Assembly (NCBI GenBank): GCA_900544375.1
Contig: UQUZ01000010.1
Span: 4,349-68,348, forward strand
DNA length: 64,000 nt
Direction of reading: 5' to 3'
From: an uncultured Oscillospiraceae bacterium
Lineage (GTDB): Bacteria > Bacillota > Clostridia > Oscillospirales > Acutalibacteraceae
Shown here: piece by piece, positions 1 through 6,767 of the stretch
How the letters are laid out: each line of letters begins with the position of its first letter
Numbering within the stretch: position 1 is the first letter of the stretch
The notes under the pieces: generated by a model
Seen by the model: the letters and a program-made list of their open reading frames with translations, nothing else
The model's database searches: none
Told to the model about the DNA's origin: nothing
Made by a program: the position numbers and the translations under genes

Positions 1-262
1 GCCCGTTTACACGGAAACATATCTCAAGCGGGAATATATCGAACAGGAGGTTACGCTCCCCAAAGCGCAGGCGCTGTTGGCCGCAGCGGCGGAATATGAG
101 CAAAAGGTGAGGGCGGAGTTGGGGGAGGCAACAATTCTGGAGCAGAAGGTGGAAACGCATTTTACGCAGGAGGCCTGCGTTATCACAGGCACTTATACTT
201 GCGAGGAAGAGATTGGAGTTCCGGAGGCACTACAGGTTGAGGATCATATGGCCTTGGAATAG
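1..262 (+). CDS. yqfD: Sporulation protein YqfD, C-terminal end (partial)
   Basis: The reading frame is open from the window edge (frame starting at base 2) to the TAG at 260-262, giving the last 86 residues of a longer protein. The tail reads as alternating short beta segments with KREYIEQEVTLPKAQA and later HFTQEACVITGTYTCEEEIG, which is how the C-terminus of the YqfD family ends (a polytopic membrane protein with a large extracytoplasmic part, needed for sporulation in Bacillus subtilis and conserved in spore-forming Clostridia). In many relatives phoH follows yqfD; here a 1 kb non-coding stretch follows instead. The assignment rests on family resemblance of a short tail, so the name is likely but not certain. 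Confidence 0.7.
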   Translation, partial: PVYTETYLKREYIEQEVTLPKAQALLAAAAEYEQKVRAELGEATILEQKVETHFTQEACVITGTYTCEEEIGVPEALQVEDHMALE

Positions 263-626
263 CGTAAAGATAAATAACTTTACAGATGGAGAGATTCGTT
301 GAAAAATAACGGATTGATTGGAAAATCTAAGAAAAAGATCAGGCTTATATCCGACAAGCCATTTACTTGACAGGTCAAAAAGTTGTGCCTGCCCGGTCTT
401 GCGTCATACAGAACACTCCACATGGAGAAAAAGCAAAAAAAGTTGGGAAATACGCAATTTTTTATCCAGCGGATCATTATATGGATGGGTAGAAAAGCGC
501 TGCATGCGCTGTTCCATCCTGCTCAAAAACGGATTCATATGATGCCTGAAGGGCAATGCTATGCTTTGCATCAAAACGGGCCTTGTATATGCATTTTGTA
601 TATACAGAGCCTGTTTTTTTCAAAGA

Positions 627-737
627 TGTGGAAAACTATGTGAAAGTAAAGTTAAAATCTTTACATTTAAGGCGTTATAATTCTCGATTTAGAATTATAA
701 AAACGAGTTTCCACACTTTCCACAGAGTTTTCAACAC
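627..737. promoter_or_regulatory. Cluster of DnaA-box-like sites around a 10-bp inverted repeat
   Basis: Within 111 bases there are four sites close to the DnaA box (TTATCCACA): TGTGGAAAA at 627-635 (reverse of TTTTCCACA), TTTCCACAC at 708-716, TTTCCACAG at 717-725 and TTTTCAACA at 728-736. Between them lies TTATAATTCT / AGAATTATAA (675-684 and 691-700), a perfect inverted repeat with a 6-base loop. The three right-hand sites are direct repeats in one orientation. This could bind DnaA, but there is no dnaA, dnaN or rpmH nearby, so it is not shown to be an origin. Confidence 0.4.
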
Positions 738-862
738 TGAAAAGTTTTTTTACTTTACAGGTTTGTTTATGCAGGAGGAGGCAATCTTTGCATGATAATT
801 TTGAGAAACTAGAATAAAATGGATGAATATAAATTGCGTTTGCATAATGGGAGAGAAAGAGA

Positions 863-890
863 TTGCGGCTGGAGGAAAGTATGTTATAAT
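863..890 (+). promoter_or_regulatory. SigA-type promoter of candidate RNA
   Basis: TTGCGG at 863-868 and a perfect TATAAT at 885-890 with a 16-base spacer. Predicted start of transcription is about 897, immediately before the first strong hairpin of the candidate RNA. Confidence 0.55.
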
Positions 891-896
891 AACCTC

Positions 897-1166
897 ACGA
901 ATCTCTAGGGAATCAAAGATTCCAAGAGCTTCGGAGAACATTGGCCATCGAATCGCGCTCACGCTTTCGGTTCTCGGCTAAATAGCTTCAAACGGGTCGT
1001 AAAGTTTCAAGCTTTGAAACTTGAAGCATTGGAAAAATGTCTGTCGGCGCAAAACGCCTCCTGCCGCGATGCGGCAACGCCATTTTCCGCGGAGGGAGCT
1101 CCAGGGTGTGGCAATGCAGCCTCCAACATGCTGTTTAAAGCGTAGAATTATATCTGCGCGTTTTTC
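897..1166 (+). ncRNA. Candidate structured non-coding RNA, unknown class
   Basis: About 270 bases bounded by the promoter at 863-890 and a terminator-like hairpin (GCGTAGA 1140-1146 / TCTGCGC 1153-1159, one G-U pair, then GTTTTTC). Inside are several clear helices: CTCT..GGAATC-AAA-GATTCC..AGAG (903-928), GAGAAC 934-939 with GTTCTC 970-975, GTTTCAA/TTGAAAC near 1005-1021, and CCTCC 1057-1061 with GGAGG 1091-1095 enclosing TGCCGC-GAT-GCGGCA (1062-1076). I find no match to the conserved cores I know for tmRNA, RNase P RNA or SRP RNA. It could instead be a long leader of the downstream gene at 1279, or a 6S-like RNA. Confidence 0.4.
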
Positions 1167-1209
1167 GCCAGTTGATTTGTCAAAAAACATGATGCGTCGC
1201 TCGGCCGGA

Positions 1210-1229
1210 GCAGGCAAACGTTTGCCTGC
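1210..1229. repeat. Perfect 20-bp palindrome
   Basis: GCAGGCAAACGTTTGCCTGC is fully self-complementary and lies 50 bases before the EFR1 gene start. It could be an operator for a dimeric regulator or part of a hairpin flanked by the CGGCCG copies at 1202 and 1247. Confidence 0.5.
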
Positions 1230-1278
1230 AAAGCGCCGGTTGGAGCGGCCGTCTGCTCTCAGAGGAAGGTGACACAGG

Positions 1279-2094
1279 ATGTCGATAAAAATTTATTGCT
1301 TTACCGGAACCGGCAACTCCCTATCCATCGCCCGTCAGTTGGCACAGCCGATGCGTGCGGAGGTTGTCCGGTTGGATCTCTCCTATTATGGAGAACAGGC
1401 GAGCGAAACCTGCGTGTCAGAGGGGGATATTATCGGTTTTGTTTTTCCCGTCTATGCATGGAGTTATCCCGATGCGGTGAAAGCGTTTGTAAAGAAGCTG
1501 AAGGTGGAGGGCCGGCCGTCCTATGTATTTGCTGTGGCTGATTGTGGCGATTCCGCCGGGGAAACGCTAACCGCTTTTTCAAGGCTGTTGGAAAAGCATG
1601 GCCTCCGCCTGGATTATGGGAATATTTGTGCAATGCCAAATAATTACCTGCCGCTGTCGAATGTGGATAATAAAGCGATGGAGCGCACGAAGCTGGAAAA
1701 TGCCCGTGTGCGCTGCACGAAAATTGCAAAGGATATTGAAGAACGGTTGGTAGGGCTTAACAGCCTGCCGCCAAAGGCGATTGATCCGTTTTTGCTTCAT
1801 GTGGTGCATCCGCTCTTTTGCTGGTATGCCAAACAGGCTTACCGGAATTTTGCTGTGGAAGAAGGCTGCACCGGCTGCGGCCTCTGCGCGAAGGTATGCC
1901 CGCAGAAAAATATTCGGCTAGAGGGCGGGCGCCCCGTGTGGGGAAAAACATGCGCAAGCTGCATGGCCTGCATTCATTGGTGCCCAGTGCAGGCGATTCA
2001 ATACGGCAAAAAAACGAAAAGCTTTGGCCGGTATCACAACCCCAATATTAATGTTTCGGCGCTCTGTGGGGAGAAGGAGGGGGCAGGCCGATGA
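1279..2094 (+). CDS. EFR1-type flavodoxin/ferredoxin protein
   Basis: 271 residues. The N-terminus carries a flavodoxin-like FMN-binding loop (FTGTGNS, residues 8-14) and an alternating beta/alpha region to about residue 170. The C-terminus has two 4Fe-4S cluster motifs of the bacterial ferredoxin type, Cys197/200/203/207 and Cys225/228/231/235. This two-part layout is that of the EFR1 family of anaerobes, thought to move electrons in the cytosol; the partner enzyme is unknown. The ATG at 1279 is preceded by AGAGGAAGG. The stop overlaps the next start as ATGA, so the amidase gene is probably translationally coupled. Confidence 0.85.
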   Translation: MSIKIYCFTGTGNSLSIARQLAQPMRAEVVRLDLSYYGEQASETCVSEGDIIGFVFPVYAWSYPDAVKAFVKKLKVEGRPSYVFAVADCGDSAGETLTAFSRLLEKHGLRLDYGNICAMPNNYLPLSNVDNKAMERTKLENARVRCTKIAKDIEERLVGLNSLPPKAIDPFLLHVVHPLFCWYAKQAYRNFAVEEGCTGCGLCAKVCPQKNIRLEGGRPVWGKTCASCMACIHWCPVQAIQYGKKTKSFGRYHNPNINVSALCGEKEGAGR

Positions 2095-2762
2095 AGGGAA
2101 GGGTGATTTCCCTGCATGGAGTCCTCCGCTCAAAGCGATTCAAATGGACCCTGGCAGCCGCGGCCGTATTGCTTGCGATCGGGATCATTACCGGCGTGAT
2201 CCTGTGGGAAACGCGCGGCGGTGTGACGGCGGATCGCCCAGAGGTTACAGAAATTTTCGGCGTGCCGGTGCATACCGTATTCATTCCGGAAACACTTCCG
2301 GGCAGGCCAGGAATCAAGCGGGAAGTAAAGTTCATCGTAATCCATGAGACAGGTAACCCCTCCGAGGGCGCGGATGCGAAGGCACACAGCGATTACCTGT
2401 TAAACGGCGGAGAGGGCACAACCTCCTGGCACTATACGGTGGATGACCATGAGATTTACCATCACATTCCGGATAGTGAGGTTTCCTGGAATGCTGGCGA
2501 CCGGCGCCAAGAGCCGGGCGGCAACATGAACGGCATCAGCATTGAGCTGTGTGTCAATCAGGATGGCGATTTTGAAAAAACCTTCGACAACGGTGCACGG
2601 TTGACAGCGTATCTGATGAAGGCGTATGATCTGAAGCTGGATGATGTGCAGCAGCACAACTATTTTAATGGAAAGAATTGCCCGCAGACAATCCGGGAGA
2701 GCGGCCGGTGGCAGGAATTTCTAGAGCTAGCGGAAAGCTATCTCAAGCAGAAAAATAAATAA
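2091..2762 (+). CDS. N-acetylmuramoyl-L-alanine amidase, membrane-anchored
   Basis: 223 residues. An N-terminal basic stretch is followed by one hydrophobic segment (about 19-40) that would anchor the protein with the rest outside. The remainder is an amidase_2 domain: VIHETGN with His85, the WHYTVDD and SIELCVN strands, and HNYFNGKNCP with His189 and Cys197, the expected zinc ligands. Members cut the bond between N-acetylmuramic acid and L-Ala in peptidoglycan; several clostridial ones act in spore or cell-wall turnover. It overlaps the EFR1 gene by 4 bases and ends just before a strong terminator. The specific process is not shown. Confidence 0.88.
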   Translation: MKGRVISLHGVLRSKRFKWTLAAAAVLLAIGIITGVILWETRGGVTADRPEVTEIFGVPVHTVFIPETLPGRPGIKREVKFIVIHETGNPSEGADAKAHSDYLLNGGEGTTSWHYTVDDHEIYHHIPDSEVSWNAGDRRQEPGGNMNGISIELCVNQDGDFEKTFDNGARLTAYLMKAYDLKLDDVQQHNYFNGKNCPQTIRESGRWQEFLELAESYLKQKNK

Positions 2763-2780
2763 AAAGAGAAAAACAAAAAG

Positions 2781-2825
2781 AAAAGGTTCTGCCGCAAAAC
2801 TTTGATATTGCGGTAGAACCTTTTT
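2781..2825 (+). terminator. Rho-independent terminator
   Basis: GGTTCTGCCGCAA (2785-2797) pairs with TTGCGGTAGAACC (2808-2820) and is followed by TTTTT. It closes the EFR1-amidase pair. Confidence 0.9.
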
Positions 2826-2878
2826 CCTTCCTTCCTTTGCCTCCGCCATCCATTTGGCGGAGAAAAAACGAAATCGGC

Positions 2879-2908
2879 TTGATTTTCGGCCTTTTTATTT
2901 ACTATAAT
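2879..2908 (+). promoter_or_regulatory. Promoter of the fucosidase gene
   Basis: TTGATT at 2879-2884 and TATAAT at 2903-2908 with an 18-base spacer, about 110 bases before the GH29 start codon. Confidence 0.6.
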
Positions 2909-3018
2909 ACATGCAAGGCTCTTTCGTTAGAAAAAGGAATGGTGAAAGCCCTACCATTCGCGTTACGATGTTCCTATGATTCAAATGTTAATTTAAAATC
3001 AGGAAAAGAGGGAATCCA

Positions 3019-4488
3019 ATGCCCCAATCAAGTTTGGAGCTTTACACCTCCATTGTGCCGTCGCCGCGGCAGACTGCCTTTCAGGAGGGCGGTTTCCATG
3101 TGTTTTTTCACTATGGGATCAATACATTTACTAATAAGGAATGGGGAGATGGCAAGGCTCCCGCCCAATTATTTAACCCCACCCGGCAAAGCACGGATCA
3201 ATGGATGGAAGCCGTATCTGCCTCAGGCGCTAAGGGCGTAATCCTGACAGCAAAGCATCACGACGGCTTTTGCCTCTGGCCAACGGAAACAACGGAATAC
3301 TGTGTGCGCAACAGCCCGTACCGCGCGGGGCACGGCGACGTAGTGCGCGAGGTTAGTGATTCCTGTAAAAAATACGGGCTGAAATTCGGTATTTACCTTT
3401 CGCTTTGGGATCGTAACTGCCCTCTCTACGGCACGCCGGAATACAATGATTTTTATGTCCGCCAGCTCACAGAGCTGTTGACCGGCTACGGCGAAATTTT
3501 CTGCATCTGGCTGGATGGGGCGTGCGGCGCGAAGATGGACGGCAAAGAGCCTTACCCATATGATTTTGATCGCGTCTACAAAACCGTGCGCGAGCTACAG
3601 CCGGATGCGGTTATATCAAACTGCGGCCCCGATATCCGCTGGGTGGGCAACGAGAGCGGCCGCGCCAGAAAAAGCGAGTGGAACGTTGTGCCGGCCTTTT
3701 CCTGCGAAACGCAGAATATCGCCTCCCACTCCCAGCAGACAGATGCGCAGGATATGAAACAGCAGGCTTCTGATAGTCATCTGGAGGATCTCGGAAGCCG
3801 CGCTTTCCTTGCGAACTACGATTCCTTTATGTGGTATCCCGCGGAGGTGGATGTATCTATTCGGCCCGGTTGGTTTTATCATAAAAAGGAGAGCCGCCGT
3901 GTGCGCAGCCTGGAGAACCTTCTGCGTATCTACTATGGCTCCGTGGGCGGCAACAGCCTGCTTTTGCTTAACGTTCCGCCGGACACGGAGGGCCTGCTGC
4001 ATGAAATGGATGTCAGGCGTCTGAAAGAACTGGGCGACGAAATTAAAAAAGGAGTCCAATTGCCCGCATTGGTTTCCAACGTTTCCGCCGCACCCCATGA
4101 AGCAGGGCACGGCCCGGAGAATCTGCTCACAAATGAAGCCGATTTCTACACGCCGACGGAGGTTGCCGGGCGCTATGAGGTGATTCAGGAGTTTGCGCGG
4201 GCACAAAAGATTGATAAAGTCCTTTTAAAAGAGCAGTGTGCGTTTTCCCAACGGATTGAAGCCTTCCGCATCTACGTGCGACTTAATGGACGGGAAAGGT
4301 TAGTTTATGAGGGCACGACCGTTGGCATTTGCCGGTTTGCCCTCCTGCCTAAGCCCCTCCAAGCGGATGGTATTCGTCTGGAGATCACGCAGTGCCGCGG
4401 AAAGCCCTATCTCAGGCAACTGCAAGCCTATCAGGTAAACGGCAGATTGCCGAGGCCATCGTGGCGCAGGCGGGCAGCACGCCTGTGA
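3019..4488 (+). CDS. Alpha-L-fucosidase, glycoside hydrolase family 29
   Basis: 489 residues. The catalytic barrel (about 20-340) has the family hallmarks: FHVFFHYGINTFTNKEWGDG near the start, LTAKHHDGFCLWPT, and CIWLDGAC with Asp166 as the likely nucleophile. Residues beyond about 350 (NVSAAPHEAGHGPENLL...) look like a discoidin/F5-8-type carbohydrate-binding beta sandwich. No signal peptide is seen, so it probably acts in the cytosol on imported fucosylated glycans. The ATG at 3019 follows GGAAAAGAGGGA. It stands alone as one transcription unit, and no dedicated transporter lies beside it. Retaining GH29 enzymes also include exo-fucosidases of differing linkage specificity. Confidence 0.9.
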   Translation: MPQSSLELYTSIVPSPRQTAFQEGGFHVFFHYGINTFTNKEWGDGKAPAQLFNPTRQSTDQWMEAVSASGAKGVILTAKHHDGFCLWPTETTEYCVRNSPYRAGHGDVVREVSDSCKKYGLKFGIYLSLWDRNCPLYGTPEYNDFYVRQLTELLTGYGEIFCIWLDGACGAKMDGKEPYPYDFDRVYKTVRELQPDAVISNCGPDIRWVGNESGRARKSEWNVVPAFSCETQNIASHSQQTDAQDMKQQASDSHLEDLGSRAFLANYDSFMWYPAEVDVSIRPGWFYHKKESRRVRSLENLLRIYYGSVGGNSLLLLNVPPDTEGLLHEMDVRRLKELGDEIKKGVQLPALVSNVSAAPHEAGHGPENLLTNEADFYTPTEVAGRYEVIQEFARAQKIDKVLLKEQCAFSQRIEAFRIYVRLNGRERLVYEGTTVGICRFALLPKPLQADGIRLEITQCRGKPYLRQLQAYQVNGRLPRPSWRRRAARL

Positions 4489-4516
4489 GCATTACGATTT
4501 TTGATGTGTTATAGAA

Positions 4517-4548
4517 AGAAGCGGATTGCCTCGTTGGAATCCGCTTCT
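4517..4548. terminator. Hairpin between convergent genes
   Basis: AGAAGCGGATT (4517-4527) pairs perfectly with AATCCGCTTCT (4538-4548). It lies between the convergent fucosidase and DUF975 genes and may serve both; the T-runs on each side are weak. Confidence 0.6.
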
Positions 4549-4573
4549 CAGTTTCCTATTTTTGTTTGCTGGA

Positions 4574-5485
4574 TCACCGGTCTGGATTCCAAAAATCCTC
4601 ATCATCTTTCCATGCACCCGGGGAATAGAAAGACGTGTCGTTCCAACCGAAGCTGTTATCGTTTTGATGCCAGCCATGGTTTGCATCCCAGCTCTGGTGC
4701 GTTTCCCGCCAATAGGGCGGCTGATTTTTCGCATTGCCATAGGGGGAAAAGGCGTTGTTCGGCACCATGCCAAATTCCCAGGGGGAAGCAATTCCACGGT
4801 CGAGCGCATTCTGGCGCAGCAGCTCATAATACATGGCCTGTGTGGTGTAAAGATAGGGATGCACATATAAATAGGCAATGCCAAAGGTGACCGCTCCGAG
4901 CAGATACCACCCCAAAAAGCTCAGCTCCATGAGGAAGAGGCTCCCTTTGTACCCCTTTGTAATCCGCTGGCTCAAATTGAGCACTTGGGAGGCGGTGAGC
5001 GTTGGATTGTCGTGTTGAATCAAAGCCGCCATGGAATAGGAAAGAGATTTGACGATCCCGGGGATGATAAAAAGCATCGTCCATAGCACGGTGTAGATCC
5101 TACGCAGCAGCATGGTGCCAAAATAGTGGCTGTAATGCGCAGCTGCTTCCTCATACACACTGCCGAGGCCCGGCGCTCTTCCACGCAGGCAGCCCAGATA
5201 ATACCCTGCGATTGAAACTTCAAGCGGCAGCAGCAACAGTGCAATCAGAGACATCATGTTCCACGATACGTTGATGAACTGCGTTTGATAAATCGCATTA
5301 AATGTGTTGCGCAGCTGGACGTAAAGCGACGTGCCAAAGTTGATATAATTGACGGCCTCGATGATAATGCCGGCTAAAAACAAATGCACCCATTGGCCGT
5401 TTGTAAGAAACTGCCGGGCGTTGGCCTTAATGGCCCTACGGTTCAGTACCAAGGGGAAGCCTCCCATGTGAAAATCTGCATGCAT
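4574..5485 (-). CDS. DUF975 family integral membrane protein
   Basis: About 303 residues with several hydrophobic segments, including VHLFLAGIIIEAVNYI, SLIALLLLPLEVSIAGYYLG and LWTMLFIIPGIVKSLSYSMA. The first part (NRRAIKANARQFLTNG) and the P-G-I-V-K-S-L-S-Y-S-M motif followed by a D-N-P-x-L-T stretch are typical of DUF975, a clostridial membrane family of unknown function. The tail after about residue 240 is polar and rich in Asn, Trp and Pro. The frame opens at a GTG at 5512, but an extended -10 (5516-5521) would place transcription start near 5509, so I favour the ATG at 5485; 5467 is also possible. Confidence 0.75.
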   Translation of the reverse strand: MHADFHMGGFPLVLNRRAIKANARQFLTNGQWVHLFLAGIIIEAVNYINFGTSLYVQLRNTFNAIYQTQFINVSWNMMSLIALLLLPLEVSIAGYYLGCLRGRAPGLGSVYEEAAAHYSHYFGTMLLRRIYTVLWTMLFIIPGIVKSLSYSMAALIQHDNPTLTASQVLNLSQRITKGYKGSLFLMELSFLGWYLLGAVTFGIAYLYVHPYLYTTQAMYYELLRQNALDRGIASPWEFGMVPNNAFSPYGNAKNQPPYWRETHQSWDANHGWHQNDNSFGWNDTSFYSPGAWKDDEDFWNPDR

Positions 5486-5515
5486 AACGCACGGTTTGCA
5501 ACCTTTACACACGAG

Positions 5516-5524
5516 AGTATAGCA
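5516..5524 (-). promoter_or_regulatory. Extended -10 promoter of the DUF975 gene
   Basis: On the minus strand the sequence reads TGCTATACT, an extended -10 element. No convincing -35 is seen. Its position argues against the upstream GTG as the start codon. Confidence 0.4.
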
Positions 5525-5638
5525 TTATTTTTGAAGAGAAAAGTTGATGAACTGTAAACAAATTGCGAAGTTTACGCAGAGATTTCTGTTAAATTATCTA
5601 AAAATAGCGCTAGAGCCAATCAAAAAGCATGTAATCGG

Positions 5639-6466
5639 TTAAATTTCCGCGTCCCGTGCAATGCTGCGCGGCGCGAGATTCAGTGCTTGACGGGCAAAAA
5701 CAGCGTGTGCTTGCTGGTAGTAGGGGTAAACATAAAAAATAGGGAACAGGAAAACGCAGGATAGGATCCATGGCGCAAAGCTGAGCGCAAAGGCGGCCGC
5801 CCTGCCCATCTGCCCATCCATCACCCGTTCGCTTTCCCGGATGACAGCGGAGGCTGTGGCCTTGTCTGATTCATCAAATAGGTAAAAAGCCAACAGGTAG
5901 CGCCGTGTCACAACCAGAAAGAAGAGAAGGCCCGTGATCAAAAAAACAGCGCCTGAAATACAGGGAATTAAAAATAGGATTGCTTCGCTCCCATTCACCA
6001 GCTTATACCATGCGATGCCGAGCAAAATAGCCCCAGGCCCGCAAAAAAGAAGCGCCCAGCCTAGTTTCCGAACCAGCAGTGCGAGCCATAGCGCTACAGC
6101 CCGCATCGCTCTGCGCGCGGGGCGGAAAGGGGAAAACAGGGCGCCTATGCCGTTATGCCGCCCGTTTCTGCCGCTCTGCCGCCAAAACCAGGCCATTCGC
6201 CCCGCTTTGAGCGGCGCGCAGAGTAGCACGCAGGCTGCCAGCGCGAGCAGGGATATGACGAACACCATCATGAGCGCGGCTGTTTCCCCTCCCATGCTGC
6301 GAAAGGCCTCCTGTGCCTGTGGCAGCGCAATCACGCGCCTTGCCAAGGGCGTCAGCACCCAGGGCAGGAATACAATCAGCCCGGAGAGCAGCCATAGGGC
6401 GTTTGCCGATGCATTATGCCCCACCAAGAGAGCGCGCGCTTCTATTTTTGTCATGGCCTCGTGCAT
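5639..6466 (-). CDS. Polytopic membrane protein of unknown function
   Basis: 275 residues with about five or six hydrophobic stretches: NALWLLSGLIVFLPWVL, AALMMVFVISLLALAACVLL, AVALWLALLVRKLGWALLF, AILFLIPCISGAVFLITGLLFF and APWILSCVFLFPIFYVYPYY. The last of these, followed by QQAHAVFARQAL, resembles the closing helix of DUF975-like proteins, and the next gene downstream is a DUF975 protein. I infer a distant relative and possibly a joint function, but no named domain is certain. A GGAAAGGA lies upstream of the ATG at 6466, with wide spacing. The reading frame is clean and the gene lies 126-150 bases before its neighbour on the same strand. Confidence 0.7.
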   Translation of the reverse strand: MHEAMTKIEARALLVGHNASANALWLLSGLIVFLPWVLTPLARRVIALPQAQEAFRSMGGETAALMMVFVISLLALAACVLLCAPLKAGRMAWFWRQSGRNGRHNGIGALFSPFRPARRAMRAVALWLALLVRKLGWALLFCGPGAILLGIAWYKLVNGSEAILFLIPCISGAVFLITGLLFFLVVTRRYLLAFYLFDESDKATASAVIRESERVMDGQMGRAAAFALSFAPWILSCVFLFPIFYVYPYYQQAHAVFARQALNLAPRSIARDAEI

Positions 6467-6767
6467 ATGATGATGCTCATTCCTTTCTGATTCCTGGCAG
6501 TTTGCAAACGTTCTCTTTCAATGATCTTGCAGCCATTTCTATTATGAACGAAATGAGAAGCTTTCATGCGTATTTGCCGCTGCGTCCGCTATGACTTTTC
6601 TCCATAAGGGTTGCTTTTGCGCTATCCACAAAATTTTTTCATCCCTACTCCTCTGCTGGGCACATTTTGCCCTTTTTTATTTTTTCCCGATATGGTAAGA
6701 TAAATCTAAGTATCGGTATCCGCAAAGAACGGATATCTGAATGATTTAGGGATAAGGAGTTTTGCCA
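6467..6767. other. Divergent intergenic region upstream of purL
   Basis: Holds the purL promoter (6667-6696), a small hairpin TATCCG/CGGATA at 6717-6735 in the purL leader, and a 10-bp palindrome GTTTGCAAAC at 6500-6509 close to the leftward membrane-protein gene. I see no purine riboswitch and no clear PurR box. Confidence 0.5.
6667..6696 (+). promoter_or_regulatory. Probable purL promoter
   Basis: TTGCCC at 6667-6672 and TATGGT at 6691-6696 with an 18-base spacer, about 70 bases before the start codon. A moderate match. Confidence 0.4.

Larger units (their letters stand above)
263..1278. other. 1 kb non-coding stretch
   Basis: No reading frame here has a believable start, ribosome binding site and composition. 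The first 600 bases are AT-rich and carry a cluster of DnaA-box-like sequences around 627-737 and a perfect 10-bp inverted repeat at 675-700. From 863 on the sequence becomes GC-richer and holds a promoter, a series of hairpins and a terminator (candidate RNA, listed separately), followed by a 20-bp palindrome just before the next gene. Confidence 0.6.

Noticed and set aside
264..283. Hairpin GTAAAG/CTTTAC after yqfD as terminator
   Set aside because: Only 6 bp, AT-rich and without a T-run.
600..760. Chromosomal or plasmid replication origin
   Set aside because: DnaA-like boxes are present, but dnaA, dnaN, rpmH or any rep gene is missing; none of the boxes is a perfect TTATCCACA.
556..795. 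Short open frames in the AT-rich region after yqfD
   Set aside because: No binding sites, no recognisable protein composition, and they overlap the inverted repeat and DnaA-like boxes.
1090..1130. T-box riboswitch (AGGGTGTGG resembles the AGGGTGG motif)
   Set aside because: The ACCGCG part and the specifier stem features are absent, and the downstream genes are not amino-acid related.
6661..6767. Purine riboswitch or PurR box before purL
   Set aside because: The leader is too short and lacks the conserved purine aptamer core; no CCGAAC-type PurR box is found in the expected place.
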